DNA of 10,451 nucleotides from positions 1-10,451 of the forward strand of contig JBGTQJ010000114.1 in NCBI GenBank assembly GCA_041941305.1, written 5' to 3'. Position numbers and translations under genes: made by a program. Shown here piece after piece: positions 6,332 through 10,451 of the stretch. How positions within the stretch are numbered: the stretch's first letter is position 1; each line of letters begins with the position of its first letter. Source of the stretch: JANSWP01 sp041941305 (lineage in GTDB: Bacteria > Bacteroidota > Bacteroidia > Chitinophagales > Saprospiraceae). The notes beneath the pieces are model-generated. The model saw only the letters and a list, made by a program, of their open reading frames with translations. It was not told the origin of the DNA and did no database searches.

Positions 6332-7594
6332 ATGCCATCAGTTATCATTATCGGAGGAGGACTTGCAGGACTCACTGCAGCACGACAGTTACACAAAAAT
6401 GGTATTGATTTTTTGCTTCTTGAGGCAACCGATAGGCTTGGAGGTAGGGTAAAGACAGATATTATAGACGGGTTTCGATTGGATCATGGATTTCAGGTTT
6501 TACTAACTGCTTATCCAGAGGCGCAACGTTGGCTGAATTATGATCAACTAGACTTGCGTGTTTTCTCTCCGGGTGCTTTGTTGTTATATCCAGATGGAAA
6601 AAAAGACAGAATCGGTGATCCATTTCGGGAGTTTTCCAGTTTATTCCCAACTATCTTTTCAAAAGCGGGCAATATTGGAGATAAGCTCAAAATCCTCAAA
6701 TTGCGTACCCGACTTTCCCAAATGTCAATTGAAGCAATTTTTGACCAGGAAGAACGTCCTGCCAGGATAGTTTTGGAAAAGGAATATGGCTTTAGCAAAT
6801 CGATGATTGATCAGTTTTTTATGCCCTTTTTCTCAGGAATCTTTTTGGAGAAAGAATTAAGCACCAGTCGTCGAATGTTCGATTTTGTGTTCAAAATGTT
6901 TAGTGAAAATGCAACAGCTGTTCCCAATTTGGGGATAGAAGAAATTCCGAAACAGCTAGCAAGTGAATTACCGGCTAACTCCATACTTTGCAACTCAAAA
7001 GTAGAAAAGATTGAAGGGCGAAGAGTCTTCTTGCAGGATGGCTCCTACTTTTCGTCTGACAAAATAATTCTGGCAACAGAAGCCACGAGTTTAGTTAAGA
7101 GTTGGACTTCCGCCAATACGAATTATCAAAGTACGAGCCATATACATTTTGTTACGGATAATGCTCCAATTGAAGTGCCGCTAATTGCTTTAAATACCCT
7201 CCCAAACCGATTGAGCAATAATATTTGTGTAATCAACAAAGTGGCTCCAGGATATGCTCCTAATGGTAAAAATTTAATTTCAATAGCTGTAGTTGGAGAC
7301 AGGGCTTTTTCCAGCAAAGAATTAGAAAAATCAATTCGAAAAGAATTGGAATTGTGGTTTGGAAAGGCTGTCTGGAATTGGTCACATCTGCACACTCGTT
7401 TTGTCAGGTATGCATTGCCAAATCAAAGCAAAGTACTTCAAAATCTTTCCAAAAATGATTGGCACATTCAAGACAACATATACGCTTGTGGAGATTATCA
7501 TTTGAATGGTTCTATAAATGCGGCAATGCGTTCTGGGAGATTAGTGGCCGAACAGGTAATGGCTGATTTAGCTACAAACGTACCTATTAATTAA
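6332..7594 (+). CDS. NAD(P)/FAD-dependent amine-oxidase/desaturase-like oxidoreductase
   Basis: The 420-residue flavoprotein begins with a Rossmann FAD-binding motif, VIIIGGGLAGLTAA (4-17, GxGxxG at 8-13), followed by the ribose-binding Glu31 and the GGR motif (LGGRVKTD, 36-43). The C-terminal FAD motif is IYACGDYHLNGSINAAMRSG (383-402), with Asp388 in the GD pair, and is followed by the usual helix. This is the flavin-dependent amine oxidase/protoporphyrinogen oxidase/phytoene desaturase superfamily. The segment GFRLDHGFQVL (47-57) fits a subfamily common in Bacteroidota and plants whose substrate I do not know. There is no membrane anchor. Length is usual for the group and all cofactor motifs are intact, so it should be active. 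The ATG at 6332 lies in an A-rich leader right before the first beta strand. The following membrane-protein gene begins 11 bp after its stop, suggesting one operon. Confidence 0.92.
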   Translation: MPSVIIIGGGLAGLTAARQLHKNGIDFLLLEATDRLGGRVKTDIIDGFRLDHGFQVLLTAYPEAQRWLNYDQLDLRVFSPGALLLYPDGKKDRIGDPFREFSSLFPTIFSKAGNIGDKLKILKLRTRLSQMSIEAIFDQEERPARIVLEKEYGFSKSMIDQFFMPFFSGIFLEKELSTSRRMFDFVFKMFSENATAVPNLGIEEIPKQLASELPANSILCNSKVEKIEGRRVFLQDGSYFSSDKIILATEATSLVKSWTSANTNYQSTSHIHFVTDNAPIEVPLIALNTLPNRLSNNICVINKVAPGYAPNGKNLISIAVVGDRAFSSKELEKSIRKELELWFGKAVWNWSHLHTRFVRYALPNQSKVLQNLSKNDWHIQDNIYACGDYHLNGSINAAMRSGRLVAEQVMADLATNVPIN

Positions 7595-7605
7595 ACTGAA
7601 TAAAA

Positions 7606-8025
7606 ATGTTGAATCATACATCAAAATGGATGTCTCAAATCTTGGTTTTTGCTGGGATTTACAACTTGATTTGGGGAGCTTCTGTCATACTATTCCCAAA
7701 CTTGTTTTTCGAAATCAGTGGTATGCCGCTACCATTGTATCCCATGATTTGGCAATGCGTCGGAATGGTCGTGGGGGTATATGGAGTTGGATATTTGGCA
7801 GCTTCGAGGAATCCTTTGATTCATTGGCCAATCATTTTGGTAGGATTACTGGGGAAGGTTTTTGGCCCAATTGGTTTTGCCTTTTATCTCGCTGAGGGGG
7901 CTTTCCCTCTGACATTTGGAATGATTATCATTTTTAATGACTTGATTTGGTGGATCCCATTCTTTTTGATTTTGAGACGAGCTATGCAGGTTAATCCAGA
8001 ATTGAAAAAACTCAGGAGTAATTAA
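7606..8025 (+). CDS. Small four-helix integral membrane protein, function unknown
   Basis: The 139-residue product has four predicted TM helices at about 10-31, 45-66, 72-95 and 103-124, with a basic C-terminal tail (KKLRSN) expected on the cytoplasmic side. Notable features are Trp/Tyr/Asn residues inside the helices (IYNLIWGA at 18-25, NDLIWWIP at 111-118) and repeated Gly-Val residues in helix 2 (GMVVGVYGVGYLAA). I recognise the pattern from small Bacteroidota membrane proteins found near flavoproteins, sometimes labelled in databases as alkyl hydroperoxide reductase, but nothing in the sequence supports peroxidase activity: it has one Cys (51) and no CxxC. It follows the FAD oxidoreductase by 11 bp and is probably co-transcribed with it, perhaps as a membrane partner. 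It converges on the next gene with a 34-bp gap holding no clear hairpin. Confidence 0.75.
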   Translation: MLNHTSKWMSQILVFAGIYNLIWGASVILFPNLFFEISGMPLPLYPMIWQCVGMVVGVYGVGYLAASRNPLIHWPIILVGLLGKVFGPIGFAFYLAEGAFPLTFGMIIIFNDLIWWIPFFLILRRAMQVNPELKKLRSN

Positions 8026-8059
8026 TGCACAAATGGGAGGGTTTCAACCAACAATTCCT

Positions 8060-8446
8060 TCAATCTTCACAAAACTGGCTCTGAATCCTTTGAATTGATA
8101 AATCCCCAATGCGTCGGGTGAGTTCTTTCTCCTGACTTCTGAAGCTGAGATATTCTTCTGCTGTGAAATGTCCAATTACTAATCCAATTACTAGATTTCT
8201 GAATTTTAAATCCTGGCGAACAGCTTTGGAAACGTATTCTTTTTGCTGCTCTTTTGAGAGTTTATAAAAAACAGCTTTTCTTTTTTGTAGGTAATCTTTG
8301 AATATTTCGGTCAGCAAATCATTCTGGAATTTGAGGATGGGACGCAAAGTACGATTTTGAAATCGCTCAAATTCGCTTGTTTGATTGGTATCTGTGATGG
8401 TCGGTATGGAAGGTCTTAATTCCTTTATTCTTGCTCGATTATTCAT
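8060..8446 (-). CDS. Conserved hypothetical 128-residue cytoplasmic protein
   Basis: I do not recognise a function. The product is helical, charged and without signal or TM segments. Distinctive stretches are FQNRTLRPILKFQNDLL (29-45), KAVFYKLSKEQQKEYVSKAV (57-76), DLKFRNLVIGLVIGHFTAEE (79-98) and a basic C-terminal helix. From memory, similar small proteins recur in Bacteroidota and have at times been labelled 'glyoxalase', but no glyoxalase/vicinal-oxygen-chelate fold or metal ligands are visible, so that label should not be transferred. Its ATG at 8446 lies inside the end of the upstream TspO-like gene, with an 8-bp overlap. This indicates co-transcription and probably translational coupling, and so a shared role. 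The gene ends 34 bp from the convergent membrane-protein gene. Confidence 0.78.
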   Translation of the reverse strand: MNNRARIKELRPSIPTITDTNQTSEFERFQNRTLRPILKFQNDLLTEIFKDYLQKRKAVFYKLSKEQQKEYVSKAVRQDLKFRNLVIGLVIGHFTAEEYLSFRSQEKELTRRIGDLSIQRIQSQFCED

Positions 8447-9218
8447 TTTCTTTTTTCGTAAAAAGTCTCAAAATAATGGTCAACAACAATAAGCCAAAAG
8501 CCAAATAAATGGAATAAATAATCAGAGACTCACCCGGGATATTTATCATTTGACGTTTGACCAATATTGCAGTGAATGCCCAAATCAATACGCCAACAAA
8601 AGCAAAGTCCCGGCGTTTCCAAAATACAATTGTGCCTACTAAAGTAGCTACTATTATCATTGCGGAAGTCCAAATGACAGGTGATATGCCGAATCCATTC
8701 CATTCAATAGATACCAACAAAGCGGTTACATTTGCAACAGTCGCCACAGTTATCCATCCCAAATAAATACTAAATGGCAATCGAACCAAAAGTGGGCTAG
8801 TTTTATTTGGGTATGATATGTCTAGTTTCAAATAAATTTGGATTAAGGAAAACAGTATTCCCAGCATGATAAGCACTGAAAGAAAGGTCCATAGATAGTG
8901 CCAGGCTAATATCCAACTGGCATTTGCCACACAGGATACTACAAACCACCATCCAATTTTCGGTATATAATCTGGGGTATCTTTTTCAGTATTAAACAAA
9001 CCTTTTGCCTGAAGAAATACAAAGATGATAAGCAGTAAATAAATTACACTCCAGATAGAGAAAGCATAACCCGCAGGTACAAAAAGGTTGGGATACATTT
9101 CTGAGATTTCTCCTGTAGTGCGTCCTCCAATTGGTAAAGCGACGGCTAGTGTATTGAGTGTGAGGACCATTATGAGCCCAATTATGTTGGATACTTGTAA
9201 AACCCGCTGATTTTTCAT
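8439..9218 (-). CDS. TspO/MBR-like (tryptophan-rich sensory) membrane protein
   Basis: The 259-residue product is very hydrophobic, with about eight TM segments near 10-30, 50-70, 88-107, 110-130, 146-170, 178-199, 204-221 and 232-253. The segment FVPAGYAFSIWSVIY (46-60) and the preceding NTLAVALPIGGRTTGEIS (22-39) are the pattern of larger bacterial proteins annotated as TspO/MBR or tryptophan-rich sensory protein. Several membrane Trp residues (56, 90-91, 102, 106, 110, 155, 183, 213) agree. Classical TspO has about 160 residues and five helices and binds porphyrins and cholesterol-like ligands; this longer relative may share the fold only in part, so ligand binding is inferred. The first gene of a two-gene operon, its stop overlaps the start of the 128-residue protein by 8 bp. 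The ATG at 9218 has an A/T-rich leader without a Shine-Dalgarno motif. Confidence 0.82.
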   Translation of the reverse strand: MKNQRVLQVSNIIGLIMVLTLNTLAVALPIGGRTTGEISEMYPNLFVPAGYAFSIWSVIYLLLIIFVFLQAKGLFNTEKDTPDYIPKIGWWFVVSCVANASWILAWHYLWTFLSVLIMLGILFSLIQIYLKLDISYPNKTSPLLVRLPFSIYLGWITVATVANVTALLVSIEWNGFGISPVIWTSAMIIVATLVGTIVFWKRRDFAFVGVLIWAFTAILVKRQMINIPGESLIIYSIYLAFGLLLLTIILRLFTKKENE

Positions 9219-9483
9219 GAAAGGGAAACGGAACTTTTAGTGAATTGTTTAGTTTTAGAAAAATGCTTTTTCAATTGCGCTTAAAGATAGATTCACCTCT
9301 TCGATTATCATTGATCCTTTATCCTTTCGTGATACCTCTTTGATACTTCAGGAATAGTTTTGTGTTTGAAATCATTTACAAATGATGAAGTTGAATTAAA
9401 AGGGAAAAATGTACATGTTGAAAGCTTCTCATTTCGGACACCTTTGTTTTGAACTTGTAAAAAGGCATTATTTATTTTGCTGA
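9219..9483. other. Non-coding leader and spacer with no clear gene
   Basis: This interval holds the upstream region of the TspO-like operon and the ground before the barrel pseudogene. A minus-strand frame at 9308-9511 has no recognisable motif, and plus-strand frames are broken by stops. No convincing hairpin or Bacteroidota promoter was seen. It could contain decayed upstream parts of the barrel gene, but no residue pattern of that family was found. Confidence 0.4.
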
Positions 9484-9960
9484 TTGAAAAGAACCCATCA
9501 AATAACCGCAATTTCGAAAACGAAAATCAACGTGCGAAGGCTCCAACTTCTTTTCTCATTTCTTTTTGCTGCCAGATTGCGATTTGGTATAGCCACCAAT
9601 AATGATACGCCATTTGCCCCATTCGTTTTGGATAGTTATATAAATATTCGAGGTTCGGGCAATCGAATTGAGCGAGGAACGGCTGCCTTGATATTGAATT
9701 TGGAATTCCGTCAAACCTTTTTTGAAACTGCTAAGTTTGGAGGTCAATTGGTCGCTTTTTCTGATACAGTTTTCTGGAGAAATCCTGAAGGATAATTGAG
9801 TGAGTTAGTGAATGGGAATACCTTTCAATTTTTTGTTGGCGGGGGTATTCGACTAATACGTAAATTGGCTTTCAATGCAATATTCAGACTGGATTATGGA
9901 GTAGATGTAATGGACTTTAACAGAAGGGGTTTGGTCGTTGGGGTAGGGCAGTATTTTTGA
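9484..9960 (+). pseudogene. Decayed C-terminal part of an Omp85/surface-antigen-like outer-membrane beta-barrel
   Basis: One frame runs from about 9484 to a TGA at 9958-9960, broken only by TAA at 9793-9795. Before the stop it reads FAARLRFGIATNNDTPFAPF, then LDSYINIRGSGNRIERGTA and LNLEFRQTFFETAKFGGQLV; after it, in the same frame, FFVGGGIRLIRKLAFNAIFR, LDYGVDVMDFNRRGLVVGVG and the ending QYF. Alternating strands, the RG-containing loop and a C-terminal aromatic residue fit the last strands of an Omp85/BamA-type or related surface-antigen barrel that would insert in the outer membrane. The N-terminal part (POTRA domains and early barrel strands) is missing: an in-frame stop at 9481-9483 closes the frame and no ATG is available. 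So this is a truncated and interrupted remnant, unless the TAA is a sequencing error, which would still leave a fragment. The Omp85 assignment is inferred from residue pattern. Confidence 0.7.
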
Positions 9961-10036
9961 ATCTGATATCATTGTGAGGTAGAAAAACTACTTTAGGGTT
10001 TAAGAGAATTTCCTGAGTATTGGCCTCCTAAAATCC

Positions 10037-10068
10037 CTCCCTTGCCGCCCGCCAGGGAGGCAAGGGAG
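10037..10068. terminator. Hairpin between convergent genes, possible bidirectional terminator
   Basis: CTCCCTTGCC at 10037-10046 pairs exactly with GGCAAGGGAG at 10059-10068 around a 12-nt loop; an alternative inner pairing uses CCTCCC against GGGAGG. It lies between the 3' end of the barrel remnant and the stop codon of the minus-strand secreted protein at 10090, the position expected for a shared terminator. Neither side has a good T-run, so a palindromic intergenic repeat is the alternative. Confidence 0.45.
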
Positions 10069-10089
10069 CCTCAACCAGATCCATTTATT

Positions 10090-10451
10090 CTAAAATTTAC
10101 CGACAACGGTTTTTAATATCTTGTAATTTCCAGTAATGTTTGTGTTTAGATAAATGAAGTACATCCCCTCTTTTTCTAAATAGAAATTTTCGTCAAAAGA
10201 ACTGATATCCTTTGGTCTCAAATCCTGAATAAGGATTCCTTTGGTATCATAAATTTCTATACTTAGGTCAATTTTCCTTTTTGTCTCTACTTGTAATCTA
10301 AAATTACCATCATTAACCGCAGGGAAAAGATTGACAGTTGTAAATAAATCATTTTCTGCTGTTCTTCTACAATTCTCAATGGTAATGGTCTTGATTATCG
10401 ACACATTCGGACAAGCATCTGAAAAGACCGTGACGGATACTGTATAATCAC
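10090..10451 (-). CDS. 3' end of a secreted PKD-domain protein with T9SS type A sorting domain (partial)
   Basis: The frame is open to the right edge of the window, so only the C-terminal ~120 residues are seen. The first part, DYTVSVTVFSDACPNVSIIK followed by TITIENC, reads as the closing strands of a PKD-type beta-sandwich repeat. The rest is a type IX secretion sorting domain: NLFPAVNDGNFRLQVE (the 'yPNP..g.f' equivalent), then DLSIEIYDTKGILIQDL, FYLEKEGMYFIYLNTN, and the terminal KILKTVVGKF, where a basic residue follows the last strand as is usual. T9SS substrates cross the outer membrane and are released or anchored to the cell surface after removal of this domain. The catalytic or adhesive part lies outside the window. 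A GTG at 10404 could be mistaken for a start; it lies inside the PKD domain. Expected transcription is leftward, ending near the hairpin at 10037-10068. Confidence 0.85.
   Translation of the reverse strand, partial: DYTVSVTVFSDACPNVSIIKTITIENCRRTAENDLFTTVNLFPAVNDGNFRLQVETKRKIDLSIEIYDTKGILIQDLRPKDISSFDENFYLEKEGMYFIYLNTNITGNYKILKTVVGKF

Noticed and set aside
8557..8766. Plus-strand frame inside the TspO-like gene
   Set aside because: It is an antisense shadow of a clearly coding membrane protein with no independent motif.
9308..9511. Minus-strand 67-residue frame between the TspO-like gene and the barrel remnant
   Set aside because: No recognisable motif, domain or plausible promoter; it partly overlaps the opposite-strand remnant and is most likely chance.
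10090..10404. A complete 104-residue gene starting at GTG 10404
   Set aside because: The frame is open to the window edge and the extra residues continue a PKD-like strand, so the gene is a partial C-terminus, not a short complete protein.
1..10451. CRISPR array, tRNA/rRNA genes or transposase
   Set aside because: No regularly spaced direct repeats, no cloverleaf or rRNA-like segment and no transposase motifs were found on either strand.

Overview
The window looks like a chromosomal stretch of a Bacteroidota bacterium, probably near the Saprospiria/Cytophagia/Flavobacteriia lineages. This rests on three things seen in the sequence: a C-terminal type IX secretion (T9SS type A) sorting domain at the right edge, A-rich leaders with no Shine-Dalgarno motif in front of most starts, and AT-rich DNA carrying a two-unit MacB/FtsX-type permease of the kind abundant in that phylum. 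The phylum call is an inference from these traits; no taxonomic marker gene is present.

Layout, left to right. 1-229 is non-coding and dominated by a long, nested, imperfect inverted repeat ending about 20 bp before the first gene. 230-1498 (+) encodes an exported alpha/beta-hydrolase (esterase/PHB-depolymerase-like) with a visible Ser-Asp-His triad, followed by a terminator-like hairpin. 1774-2451 (+) encodes a protein with a Nudix-like fold signature whose catalytic Nudix box appears lost. It converges on a large FtsX/MacB-type ABC permease (2462-4909, -), which has no ATPase gene beside it here. Divergent from the permease lies a small SRPBCC protein (5080-5520, +). A cluster of inverted repeats follows (5541-5689), then a DUF1801 protein (5697-6158, +) that appears to start with GTG.

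6332-9218 may form a functional neighbourhood: an FAD-dependent amine-oxidase/desaturase-like flavoprotein and a four-helix membrane protein (+ strand, 11 bp apart) converge on a TspO/MBR-like membrane protein and a 128-residue conserved hypothetical protein (- strand, 8 bp overlap). Together with the SRPBCC and DUF1801 proteins this resembles, from memory, the gene sets found around photolyase/cryptochrome genes in Bacteroidota. No photolyase lies in the window, so a light- or oxidative-stress-related role is only inferred.

9484-9960 (+) is the decayed C-terminal end of an Omp85/surface-antigen-like outer-membrane beta-barrel, cut by one in-frame TAA and lacking its N-terminal part. A hairpin at 10037-10068 separates it from the 3' end of a secreted PKD-plus-T9SS-sorting-domain protein (10090-10451, -) that runs off the right edge. 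No rRNA, tRNA, CRISPR array, transposase or intact mobile element was found.
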